Source: a virus
IMG/VR virus record: IMGVR_UViG_3300020215_000130
Location: 1-26,968 of that record
Strand: one strand, 5' to 3'
DNA: 26,968 nt
In this document: positions 6,385 through 14,008 of the stretch, piece after piece
How positions within the stretch are numbered: position 1 is the first letter of the stretch
Layout of the letters: each line of letters starts with the position of its first letter
The notes under the pieces: generated by a model
What the model was told of the DNA's origin: nothing
Database searches by the model: none
Seen by the model: the letters and a program-made list of their open reading frames with translations, nothing else
Position numbers and translations under genes: made by a program

Positions 6385-7582
6385 TCTGCCGGATAATCTG
6401 AACCCAAAGCCCCGCAAAGTCGCGGGCGGCCGAATTGTCGTCTATTGGTTCTGGCGCGATCCAAGGAATGGAATTGAAAAGCCCCTGAAATGCCCGGATG
6501 ACAAGGCGACTGCAATCCGGCGGGCGAAAGAACTCAATGCCATCGTCGCTCAGGAACGCGCTGAGCAAATCATTTCCGATATTATCGCCTCACCCAAGAA
6601 GCTCCCCGGAACACCTTTCGACGCCTTCGCGATTAACTACCTGACGAAACTGGAAAGCTCTGAGCTTGCTGCCAACACGCTGAAAATGCGCAAGAGCTTG
6701 GTTAACACGGCGATTCGGTTTTTTAAAAACAAACCCTTTCATGAAATAGGCGTTCCGGATATGGACGCCCTGCTCCAATCGCTTGTAGCCCAGGGAAAGC
6801 ACCGAACCGCTCAGGCACTCCGAAGTGTAATGATTGATCTCTGGAAGAAGGCTTATTCTAAGGGCACGATTCCAAGCTCGCACCCGAATCCCGCTGAAAT
6901 CGTCGAGCGCCCAAAGGCCAAGGTAAAGCGTGCCAGGCTGGTTCTGGAATCGTTCAACGCAATACTGGAGTCTGCAAGAAAGATCGCCGAGAAACGCGGC
7001 TCTTGGATGCCCAACAGCATGCTTTTAGCGCTGGTAACCGCTCAGAGGCCGTGTGACTTAGTAACCGCTCAATTCAAACGCGGACGGGACTGGTATAAGG
7101 CATGGGAGGAGTATCAGCACAACCCAAAGGGGACACCGCCCTATGCTCATGTTCATGATGGCTTCTTTTGGGTGGTCCAGCAGAAAACAGGAGCGCTGGT
7201 CAAAATACCGCTGAATCTGCGTCTTGAGGCTATCGGGATGAGTGTCGGAGAAGTAATTGAGCAATGCCGATCGCAGGTGGCAACACGATACATCCTTCAC
7301 CATACAATACCTTTTGGTAACGCGCCGCTCGGGAGCCCGATCAGTAACTCCCGGCTTGCACATGGGTTTGCAGACGCCAGGGACGCGACGGATCTGGAGT
7401 GGCCCGGCAAGGAAGCCCCGCCCTTTTATGAAATCAGATCGCTTTCAGAACGGCTCTACAGCGAGCAAGGCATCGACACGCAATCCCTGCTTGGCCATAA
7501 GCACGCGAGGATGACAGAGGTCTATGCGGACCCGAGACAGGCGGAGTGGATGACCGTCGTTTATAAACAGATTTCAGAATAA
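6341..7582 (+). CDS. int: Lambda-type tyrosine integrase
   Basis: This 413-aa tyrosine recombinase carries out site-specific integration and excision. The N-terminus (GRPRSAGRRDLPDNL, then VVYWFWRDPRNG) matches the arm-site binding domain of lambda Int. A SAM-like core-binding region covers about 90-180 and the catalytic domain about 200-413. Catalytic residues are Arg236 (AQRPCDL), Lys282 (QQKTG), Arg366 (EIRSLSERLY), His386 (LLGHKHARM) and nucleophile Tyr395 (EVYADPR). The usual His of the HxxR box is Tyr363. GTG 6353 is an alternative start, closer to lambda Int, but no ribosome-binding site favours either. It is somewhat longer than lambda Int (356 aa). Confidence 0.93.
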   Translation: MTLSVGRPRSAGRRDLPDNLNPKPRKVAGGRIVVYWFWRDPRNGIEKPLKCPDDKATAIRRAKELNAIVAQERAEQIISDIIASPKKLPGTPFDAFAINYLTKLESSELAANTLKMRKSLVNTAIRFFKNKPFHEIGVPDMDALLQSLVAQGKHRTAQALRSVMIDLWKKAYSKGTIPSSHPNPAEIVERPKAKVKRARLVLESFNAILESARKIAEKRGSWMPNSMLLALVTAQRPCDLVTAQFKRGRDWYKAWEEYQHNPKGTPPYAHVHDGFFWVVQQKTGALVKIPLNLRLEAIGMSVGEVIEQCRSQVATRYILHHTIPFGNAPLGSPISNSRLAHGFADARDATDLEWPGKEAPPFYEIRSLSERLYSEQGIDTQSLLGHKHARMTEVYADPRQAEWMTVVYKQISE

Positions 7583-7600
7583 TTTTGGAAATGATAAAAT
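7583..7600 (+). repeat. Direct repeat, left copy (partner 7759-7776)
   Basis: TTTTGGAAATGATAAAAT begins at the int stop. It matches TTTCGGAAATGGTTATAT at 7759-7776 in 14 of 18 positions. The copies flank 158 bases of gene-free DNA. They may be recombinase arm sites or remnants of an insertion; both are inferences. Confidence 0.5.
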
Positions 7601-7835
7601 TACCCGAGAAATTTAGCTGTGCGTTTGCTTCCCATGCAGACAAACAAAACATTCACTTTTGACATAAAAATCAACTAGTTAAGTTAGATTTTGGCGCTAA
7701 AAAACACATCGAAAAACCAATGAATGCATCTTATAACATTCAACCACTTAGGCGATAGTTTCGGAAATGGTTATATATAGCGTAACCACACCCAAGCATG
7801 TTGCAAATTACAACGGGTGGGTCATACTGGTAGTG
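7583..7835. other. AT-rich intergenic stretch, probable attP region
   Basis: No gene is seen in these 253 bases between int and the lipoprotein gene. Structure present: an imperfect 18-bp direct repeat (7583-7600 and 7759-7776, 14 matches, core GGAAATG); two AACATTCA copies (7648-7655, 7735-7742); and TGAATG at 7721-7726, which with CATTCA at 7737-7742 makes an inverted pair spaced by 10 bases. These could be integrase or excisionase sites. A TTGACA at 7659-7664 has no good -10 partner. The attP assignment rests on position next to int and on these repeats; no core could be proven. Confidence 0.45.
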
Positions 7836-8366
7836 ATGCGATACCTGCTGCTTACTATTCTCTTGGTCGCGGGCTGTAAACACAGCTCAGGTGGTAGTAG
7901 TGGCGGCAACAATAACTCTCCACCAGATGAAGAGCCAGAGCCTGTCTTTTATCCATTCGAATTTGATGTAGCAACGCCCGAAGGCATCCAAATAGAAACC
8001 AATGGGCACACCATCCCGCAAGTCTGGGATATAGATACTTGGTATGCTGAAGTCTCGCAGTGTGTTTCAGACGGGTATATCGCTTTAGGAAGAAATGATT
8101 ATGAATTCGTACCAGGGCCGCCAGTGATCATAAAAGAAGACCTGACAACTATCCCCATGTGTGATGTAACCGGGTTCGGCGTTTATTGCGTGAATTACGC
8201 TATCCCTTTTATGGGGCTTGATTCCTCTAATTCGTCGGTCCTATTCCGCAGGGAATGGAAGCACGAATTTATCCATCACATTCTTTTTTCTAACGATGTT
8301 GATACAAATCATACGTGGCACAAAAACCACATTCCAAACGAGATTTGGGACTGCGAATGGAATTAA
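7836..8366 (+). CDS. Lipoprotein with HExxH metallopeptidase-like motif
   Basis: This 176-aa protein starts with a lipoprotein signal (MRYLLLTILLVAGC, lipid anchor at Cys14), followed by a Ser/Gly/Asn/Pro-rich linker (16-36). Its folded part holds HEFIHH at 143-148, an exact HExxH zinc-binding motif, with His159, His162 and His165 downstream as possible third ligands, and four Cys that could form two disulfides. It would sit in the outer or inner membrane facing the periplasm. An upstream in-frame ATG at 7767 would bury the signal peptide, so 7836 is preferred although its ribosome-binding site is weak. It stands alone, between attP and the tail operon, which is typical of a lysogeny-expressed moron. 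Peptidase activity is inferred from the motif only. Confidence 0.75.
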   Translation: MRYLLLTILLVAGCKHSSGGSSGGNNNSPPDEEPEPVFYPFEFDVATPEGIQIETNGHTIPQVWDIDTWYAEVSQCVSDGYIALGRNDYEFVPGPPVIIKEDLTTIPMCDVTGFGVYCVNYAIPFMGLDSSNSSVLFRREWKHEFIHHILFSNDVDTNHTWHKNHIPNEIWDCEWN

Positions 8367-9115
8367 ACGCTTACCATGTAAGAAAATGTAAACCCGCCAA
8401 CGCCTTTAGTTCCTGAAGTTGTAAAGGCCGCATCTGACACCCTGCCAAAAGTTAACGCCCCCGTATTCTCCATAAATACGGTCCCAGCCTGCCCTGTTCC
8501 ATTGTCATAAACCTGAACTATTCCCTCGCCGGTTGCGGACGCTGGTGTAATCCCAGCGGGTGCCCCTGTAATGGTGAAAGTTGAAGCATTACTAGTCCCA
8601 GTCAAAGACGAACGAGTTTCAACAAAGACCATATTGCCAACTCTTTTATAGTTAACAGTAACGGTTGGGGAGGTGGTAAGCCCAGTCGCAGTTCCGGTAT
8701 ATGAGCCGGATGTAGATCCGGCCAAGGTATTTAATTCTGCCGTGGTAGCAGTCGTTGCCGTGGCGTTATTAATTTGGGTAGCTGTAGATGTTATCGCCGT
8801 GCCAGCAATAGCCAAGTCCCCGGCGGCAGCAATGTTAACGAGCCCGGTTCCATTTGGCGACAGTTCAATATTCCCGTTAGTGTTAGTTGATGAAATCGTG
8901 TTCCCATCTAGCCGCAGATTATCTACATTCAACTGGGTAGCAGTATTTGAGCCGTCTTTGTTGATACATTGATTAATCCCAGTCGCTAAATCCTGATCGT
9001 GGGTGTCATGCCGATCAGCCCGGATTTTGACTCCGGCAGCCGCATCGGTTGCCCAGGTTGTTGCTCCGGTATTTACGCCATTTGTTCTTGTAAAAGTACC
9101 GCCACTCCAAGCCAT
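8363..9115 (-). CDS. Tail fibre-like protein
   Basis: This 250-aa protein is low in charge and rich in Thr, Ala, Gly and Asn. Its N-terminal block is of the kind seen in podoviral tail fibres (TWATDAAAGVKIRADRHDTH, then DQDLATGINQCINKDG). It then has repeated short beta units (TAITSTATQINNATATTATT) and a beta-rich C-terminal domain ending FTFSYMVSV. It probably forms a trimeric fibre or fibre base for host recognition. It is the last gene of the late operon; its ATG overlaps the stop of the gene before (TAATG). Its stop shares TTAA with the convergent lipoprotein gene. Confidence 0.7.
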   Translation of the reverse strand: MAWSGGTFTRTNGVNTGATTWATDAAAGVKIRADRHDTHDQDLATGINQCINKDGSNTATQLNVDNLRLDGNTISSTNTNGNIELSPNGTGLVNIAAAGDLAIAGTAITSTATQINNATATTATTAELNTLAGSTSGSYTGTATGLTTSPTVTVNYKRVGNMVFVETRSSLTGTSNASTFTITGAPAGITPASATGEGIVQVYDNGTGQAGTVFMENTGALTFGRVSDAAFTTSGTKGVGGFTFSYMVSV

Positions 9116-10611
9116 TAGAGGAGTCCTCCAGGGTTAAACATGTAATTCGTTGCAAACCAGCGAACGTCCTGACCGGAAACGGAGACTCTCAGTCTTCCGG
9201 AGACGTTGTAACCAATGTTGTTACAGGGGGCCCAATAGTTAATCGGGTTGTAACTCCCCGCCCAGTCGTCTGTATCCCAGGTTCCGGTATCCCAAGATGC
9301 GCCGGAGCTGACGGTGATTGAGGTAGAAGAAAAGTCGGAGTAATTTCCTTGATCGACGGCGAAGGCTGTAGAAACAGTTAAATTCCCGTCCGCAGACATA
9401 ATGGGCTTCAAGCCGGTAAACTGTTTAATATTGGTTCTGCTTCCGAGGTAGTTGAACGCTTGTTTCCCGTCAGCGGCTATCGCTGCCCCGTTGTCGCTTC
9501 TTGTGGTGTCATCTGCAAGATAAACCGTCCCATCCCCGCCAAAATAAAGGCGGTCGTTGTAGATCCCAAAACACCGGGCGTTCCAGTTGGTGAACTTGCA
9601 CCATGCGCCGGGGTTGTCAGAAGTGTTTACAACGTGCTGAACGTAAGTGAGGTCAACCGCTACCGGAACGTTAAAAAGAGCAAGGCCACCACGGGGATAA
9701 AAAACGCCCTCCCAGCCTTGATTGCTTCCGTAATTCTGCGCGTCTTCAACAACCTGCCCTCGGATCTTGTCTGAGACGGTTGCTTTACTGCTGCCCCTCA
9801 ATCCATTAATAACTGCGGACATGGGGACATAGCCGTCTTTGGTCAGAATGATTAACTCACCACCTACTCTCAGAAGGCATCTACGCCCCAACGGGGGCGC
9901 GGTGTGGTAACGTCCGACGAGGGACCATGAATAGGAGGTTCCTGGGTCTGATCCTTGATAAACGATGACTTCACCGTTTGAAGTGACAGCCACAAACACA
10001 TCATCAGGCCCGCTCCCCGCATCACGGGTCCAAGTTCCTGTGGCCATGAGATAACCGCCGCGTTCGGTAACGCGTTCTAATGGGAATTCAGTTAAAGCCC
10101 CTCCCAAAGTGTTAACAGCCGAATACCAAAACGAGAGTGAGCTGTTTTCACAGAAGTAGGACCGGCTTTTAAATTGCGAGATATTGACGAGATTGGTAAC
10201 GGTGAGCCCTGTTCCACTAACAGTCATGTTCGAGACGGTGGAGCCGTCATAGGTTTTGGGATTATCCGCCCCGTTGACTAATCCCAACTTTCCGTCGAAA
10301 TTGATCGTCTGCCAGTAATCATTGGTCAGGGACGAAACCAAGCTGGAAGGGGTTGAGGTCGATATATCCCAAATATTCCCATTCGCAGCCGCAAGGAATT
10401 TACGAGTTCCAAATCCGTCATAAGCCGCAAGGGTTCGGACATCATTACCCAGGCCTGAGACGTACTGAGAAAACCCTTTCCTTAACTCACACCGACCCGC
10501 CCGAGGAATCCAGTTCTCTAACAGGATGGCGTCGGATTCAGGCATTTGATCAAGGGAATCTCGGGCATTCCAACCGCCCGTAGGCGCAGGGACAGCTTTA
10601 ATTCTAGCCAT
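9115..10611 (-). CDS. Tail nozzle-like beta-propeller protein
   Basis: This 498-aa protein starts MARIKAVPAPTGGWNARDSL at 10611; an upstream in-frame start at 10665 would run far into the previous gene. The N-terminal APTGGWNARD...LLENW pattern is common in podoviral virion proteins. The remainder is strand-rich with repeated turn-like units (LAAYDGFGTRKFLAAANGNI, NDRLYFGGDGTVYLADDTT), suggesting a propeller. By position after the adaptor gene it probably plays the part of P22 gp10 or T7 gp12, closing the tail tube. This is inference from fold pattern and order. It overlaps the adaptor gene by 8 bases. Confidence 0.7.
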   Translation of the reverse strand: MARIKAVPAPTGGWNARDSLDQMPESDAILLENWIPRAGRCELRKGFSQYVSGLGNDVRTLAAYDGFGTRKFLAAANGNIWDISTSTPSSLVSSLTNDYWQTINFDGKLGLVNGADNPKTYDGSTVSNMTVSGTGLTVTNLVNISQFKSRSYFCENSSLSFWYSAVNTLGGALTEFPLERVTERGGYLMATGTWTRDAGSGPDDVFVAVTSNGEVIVYQGSDPGTSYSWSLVGRYHTAPPLGRRCLLRVGGELIILTKDGYVPMSAVINGLRGSSKATVSDKIRGQVVEDAQNYGSNQGWEGVFYPRGGLALFNVPVAVDLTYVQHVVNTSDNPGAWCKFTNWNARCFGIYNDRLYFGGDGTVYLADDTTRSDNGAAIAADGKQAFNYLGSRTNIKQFTGLKPIMSADGNLTVSTAFAVDQGNYSDFSSTSITVSSGASWDTGTWDTDDWAGSYNPINYWAPCNNIGYNVSGRLRVSVSGQDVRWFATNYMFNPGGLL

Positions 10612-11308
10612 AGCCCTGATCCGGTATGTTCGCGCCCGCAGGAGAACCCGTGTAAGAGTCGCCAAAGCAAAGGTTTCTCATACCACCATCACGAGCGATC
10701 ATTTTCTTTTTCTGGTTTTCGTACTCCAGAAAGTCCGATTCCCACTCAAGGCCCTTGGCTTTCTTGAATCGCCAAACGACACCAAGTGTTATTAATTCCT
10801 CGTCGAGTTTCGCGGTATCCGTATCAGCAGCCCATGCTGCCTGGGCAACAGACAAAGAGGATTGGCACCACTTATTTGAAATGTACTCAAAGGCAATCGT
10901 CTGCCCGTTTTCAGCGGAGGTAATCGTCTGTTGAAAGACAACCTGATTACCATGGATGCGGGCATACAGGTTTAACCCTGTGGGTCCGGACCACGCTTGC
11001 AGGAATTCCCACTCTTGAGGGGTAACAGGATTTAGAACGTAACGACTGGTCGAACGATTCCACATCGTGGTAGGAATGATCCACCCAAAATCTGTTGGCA
11101 GGACGTAATCTTGATCCCCTGTAGCCAACGTAAATGTGTGAATAGTTCTTAACGCCTGCCAAGGCGCAGCTTTAGATAATGCTTTCCCCTCCCGATTCGC
11201 AAGCCTCAATAGCTGATTTGCGTTCGCATCAGAATTTGAAACAATCGTGGACGGCTCAGGAAAACCAATTTCCGCCGCCGCATCTTGGCAGATCGTTAAC
11301 AGACTCAC
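10604..11308 (-). CDS. Head-tail adaptor (tail tubular protein A-like)
   Basis: This 234-aa protein begins at GTG 11308 with GAGGAG 9 bases upstream. The opening MSLLTICQDAAAEIGFPEP, then QLLRLANREGKALSKAAPWQ, is typical of podoviral adaptor proteins of the T7 gp11 type that dock below the portal. A central beta part (DYVLPTDFGWIIPTTMWNRS) and a C-terminal helical part (WRFKKAKGLEWESDFLEYE) follow. Length fits. It lies between the helix-hairpin-helix gene and the nozzle-like gene. Confidence 0.8.
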   Translation of the reverse strand: MSLLTICQDAAAEIGFPEPSTIVSNSDANANQLLRLANREGKALSKAAPWQALRTIHTFTLATGDQDYVLPTDFGWIIPTTMWNRSTSRYVLNPVTPQEWEFLQAWSGPTGLNLYARIHGNQVVFQQTITSAENGQTIAFEYISNKWCQSSLSVAQAAWAADTDTAKLDEELITLGVVWRFKKAKGLEWESDFLEYENQKKKMIARDGGMRNLCFGDSYTGSPAGANIPDQGYG

Positions 11309-11821
11309 TTAGTCAATCTCCTCAGCCATTACACGGGGTTTCGGGCCGGGCTTCTTTCTTGGTGCGGGTTCTACATTTGGGTTGTTGCTCAACGCGGAGA
11401 CATTTACAGGAGAAGGCGTTTCTTCCGCTTCAGCCTCAACACTCAAGGCTTCAAGGTAAGCCTTTGCGCGTTTCTGGAGAGTTCTGCCGCCGGGGATGTT
11501 GTTGATTCCGGGTTCGCCCAGATTGGCAAGATCCTCAATTGAGTACACACCCAGCGCTTTCAGGTTGATCGCCTGAGAAGGACCAACGCCGGGGAGCACG
11601 GAAATCGGATTGCCGTCAGTTAAATCGGGGCTGTTGCTTTGATACGCTGCCCAGGCTTTGGGGTAATTGATCTTATCCTCGTCAATAACCTCTCTTGAAA
11701 ATGAGGTGTTTTTATTCCCTCGAATCGAAATCTCGACATACACCTTATCTTTGTGAGATCCATCTCCCTGAAGCTGGGGATGAGTGTAAAAACGGGCGTA
11801 CGTATCAGGATGAGCTGGCAT
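11309..11821 (-). CDS. Helix-hairpin-helix protein in virion operon
   Basis: This 170-aa protein carries a helix-hairpin-helix-like DNA-binding segment at about 73-123 (LPGVGPSQAINLKALGVYSI and so on) and a basic AT-hook-like stretch near residue 155 (RKKPGPKPR). Between them is an acidic linker (SVEAEAEETPSP). Similar genes occur near adaptor genes in podoviruses. A role at the DNA-filled head-tail junction is possible but unproven. AGGAG lies 8 bases before the ATG. It abuts the adaptor gene with no gap and overlaps the DUF115 gene by 17 bases. Confidence 0.65.
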   Translation of the reverse strand: MPAHPDTYARFYTHPQLQGDGSHKDKVYVEISIRGNKNTSFSREVIDEDKINYPKAWAAYQSNSPDLTDGNPISVLPGVGPSQAINLKALGVYSIEDLANLGEPGINNIPGGRTLQKRAKAYLEALSVEAEAEETPSPVNVSALSNNPNVEPAPRKKPGPKPRVMAEEID

Positions 11822-12587
11822 AGTTTGCTCCTATGTGCTGTTGGTGAATGAAAGGAATTAAACCGGTCCCGTGGGCGTACACTCGAATACCGGCTCCTTC
11901 GAGTGCTTCAATTTGTTTTTGGTAGTCTTCTGCCTGAGTTAACATCCAAGGCGAGCAAGTGAATTTCTTCCCGTTGAACTCAACGTCAAGACGCTCCTCC
12001 CCGTCGTTAATGGGTTGAGGGAATGCGTGGTGGTAGTCTTCGTAGCTACTGTCCATTCCGTAGTGGTGAATGGTTCGATACCCCAACGCAGCACCAAGAC
12101 ACATCAAACGAAGCCCTATCGTGCTTCCTCCTTGAATCATCAGGACTTCTGGTGACTTGGAATACTTGAGAATCGTGTCTTGTAATTCGGGTTCGTGGTT
12201 GTGCCAGAGAACAACCTTGCAGTCTTTCAGGGAATCCAACACCGAAGGGTGACATTGGGAAGCGATAAAGTAGGTAACATCTTTCCGTGGATTCTGGACA
12301 AAACTCGCGCTCTCTTTCCGAGCGTCCAACATCGCCATGTAGTCGGGTACGATCCCTTTTGAAATCAGGTAATCGTGCGTTCCGTTTGTAGCCCAGACTT
12401 CGGCCTTCTTTGCCTTGCGATAACGAATCTGAGGTAACTGGTTTTTAAGCGAAGGTCCACCGCCCACAATAACCATTTGCCGACCGTGAGGCTTTAAACT
12501 GACGACCTCTGGGAGCCCCCGGCTTGTATTGATTTCGATGTTTCTCGCCCTGTCCCGTGGTCTGGTGTTAACGGATTGAGCAATCAT
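11805..12587 (-). CDS. DUF115 (Maf/MptE-like) protein, stand-alone copy
   Basis: This 260-aa protein looks like a DUF115 protein, the group that includes flagellin-modifying Maf factors and the archaeal pterin enzyme MptE. Landmarks are VIVGGGPSL (39-47), WATNGTHDYLISKGIVPDYM (65-84), GGSTIG (153-158), YGMDSSYEDYHHAF (176-189) and a final HGTGLIPF (239-246). It aligns along its whole length with residues 58-263 of the preceding gene product, so the two are paralogues. The start at 12587 overlaps the previous stop (ATGA); no clear ribosome-binding site is seen, so translation is probably coupled. Likely a nucleotide-sugar or diphosphate-linked transferase, but the substrate is unknown. Confidence 0.75.
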   Translation of the reverse strand: MIAQSVNTRPRDRARNIEINTSRGLPEVVSLKPHGRQMVIVGGGPSLKNQLPQIRYRKAKKAEVWATNGTHDYLISKGIVPDYMAMLDARKESASFVQNPRKDVTYFIASQCHPSVLDSLKDCKVVLWHNHEPELQDTILKYSKSPEVLMIQGGSTIGLRLMCLGAALGYRTIHHYGMDSSYEDYHHAFPQPINDGEERLDVEFNGKKFTCSPWMLTQAEDYQKQIEALEGAGIRVYAHGTGLIPFIHQQHIGANYASSS

Positions 12588-13936
12588 GAGGACACATAGA
12601 GCAATGCGGTATGCTCTTGATCCATTCCCCACTTAATGCTAAACCCGAGCGACTCGAACTTTTCTACCCACCATTTACAAGGATGGACTGAAAGGTGTAA
12701 CGGGTGGTCAATCAACTCGCCCATGACATCAGGCACAAGACTGATTTGGAAAAAGCAGTCGTTCACACACTCCATGATGTTTTTAATTACTACCTCAACC
12801 TGCTCCGGCGGGATGTGTTCCATGACGTCAGTGCAATAGCCATGTTTGGCCCTAAACGGCATCGCTTCGGATAAATCCCATTGAACAAACGGAAGGTGCG
12901 AGGATTCGGGATCTCGGGAGTTGCTTGTGAAGTCCACCAAAAGCACTTCGAGACCTGAGTTGTGAAGCTTTAAAGCTCCCCGACCAGTACCACACCCAAA
13001 ATCAATGACGTTTCCGGAGGGTTTCACGATCTCAAGGAATTTCTCTACACAGTCCTCGCCCGGTGCCACTTGCCGGTATTCCGGGTAATTCCACATCAGT
13101 TGGTATTTCTCGGCCTCGGACAAATTCTCTAATTTGGCGTTGTACATGTCCGGGAGAAGGCCGTAACCATGGACATTGATCTTGCAGCCGTAAGACCTGA
13201 GCGCTCGTGAAGTCTCCATGAACTTCTCGGCCTGGAGTTTCATGGTTAAGGAGCAGGTATATTCCTTCCCTGCGAAATTCACGACGCAGCACGGGTCACC
13301 GTCATTTAATGACTGATGGAACGCATGGCCTCTGCCCTCTTTGTGGCTGGAGTCATAACCGTAGATTTCGAGGTTACGATATCCCATGGCGTATGCGAGA
13401 CAAGTGGCGGTATTCCCAACGGAGGCCGCGCCACCGATCAAGCAATAGCTTTGGTTGTACTCAGGTAACAGTGAATCAATGTTTTCAACCTGCAAATGCC
13501 ACAACCGGGCGGTGGGCATTTTAGAGAAGGTCTCTGGAGCAACCTGAGAGGCAAACAAATATTCATTGGCGGGCCCTACGAGAGTTGCCGTTTCGGGTCT
13601 TGCGTCAATGATGACTTGATAGTCCGGAAGTATCCCGTTTTCATTTAGGAACTTCGCGGCGCCATTCATGGCGAAGACTTTCCCGCCTTTCTTCTGCTTG
13701 TTTCGAATCTCGTTCAGGTAATCGGAAAGGCTCGGACCAGACCCGCAGAGAATCGCAACCCCGTCATGCGCATCTTCCAGCCTTACCCAATTACTATGAT
13801 TTCTGGAATTGATTCGGATGTTGTTATAAATCTGTTCATCCGATGTATTGCAGATCAGGTGAACCGGGAGAGTAAGGGGCATCTTTGCCCCCGGGTTCCA
13901 ATGCTTTAACTGAACGTTCGCATAAGGAAGGCGCAT
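12584..13936 (-). CDS. DUF115-methyltransferase fusion protein
   Basis: This 450-aa protein joins two enzymes. Residues about 58-265 form a DUF115 domain (ILCGSGPSL at 62-70, MNGAAKFLNENGILPDYQV at 90-108, YGYDSSHKEGRGHAF at 192-206). Residues about 295-450 form a class I SAM-dependent methyltransferase, with motif I VIDFGCGTGRG at 310-320 and the DVMEHIPP segment at 370-377. GGAGG at 13941-13945 precedes the ATG by 4 bases. It is the first gene after a strong terminator in the late operon. It probably transfers and methylates a sugar-like group on a virion or host surface molecule; that target is inference. Confidence 0.85.
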   Translation of the reverse strand: MRLPYANVQLKHWNPGAKMPLTLPVHLICNTSDEQIYNNIRINSRNHSNWVRLEDAHDGVAILCGSGPSLSDYLNEIRNKQKKGGKVFAMNGAAKFLNENGILPDYQVIIDARPETATLVGPANEYLFASQVAPETFSKMPTARLWHLQVENIDSLLPEYNQSYCLIGGAASVGNTATCLAYAMGYRNLEIYGYDSSHKEGRGHAFHQSLNDGDPCCVVNFAGKEYTCSLTMKLQAEKFMETSRALRSYGCKINVHGYGLLPDMYNAKLENLSEAEKYQLMWNYPEYRQVAPGEDCVEKFLEIVKPSGNVIDFGCGTGRGALKLHNSGLEVLLVDFTSNSRDPESSHLPFVQWDLSEAMPFRAKHGYCTDVMEHIPPEQVEVVIKNIMECVNDCFFQISLVPDVMGELIDHPLHLSVHPCKWWVEKFESLGFSIKWGMDQEHTALLYVSS

Positions 13937-13965
13937 CCATCCTCCGGGAGGTGAATTAGTTGAAA

Positions 13966-13999
13966 ATTGGAAAGAAAGGGGAGGCCGTGAAGCCTCCCC
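13966..13999 (-). terminator. Intrinsic terminator after the coat/decoration genes
   Basis: An 8-bp perfect stem (GGGGAGGC at 13978-13985, GCCTCCCC at 13992-13999) with a 6-base loop is followed, reading leftward on the - strand, by TTTCTTTCC. It lies 9 bases after the stop of the decoration-like gene. It would cap highly expressed coat transcripts and lower expression of the DUF115 genes downstream. Confidence 0.85.
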
Positions 14000-14008
14000 A
14001 AATCAGCC

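Noticed and set aside
7659-7690. TTGACA at 7659 as a promoter for the lipoprotein gene
   Set aside because: The -35 is perfect but no acceptable -10 lies at 16-18 bases; kept only as a note in the attP region.
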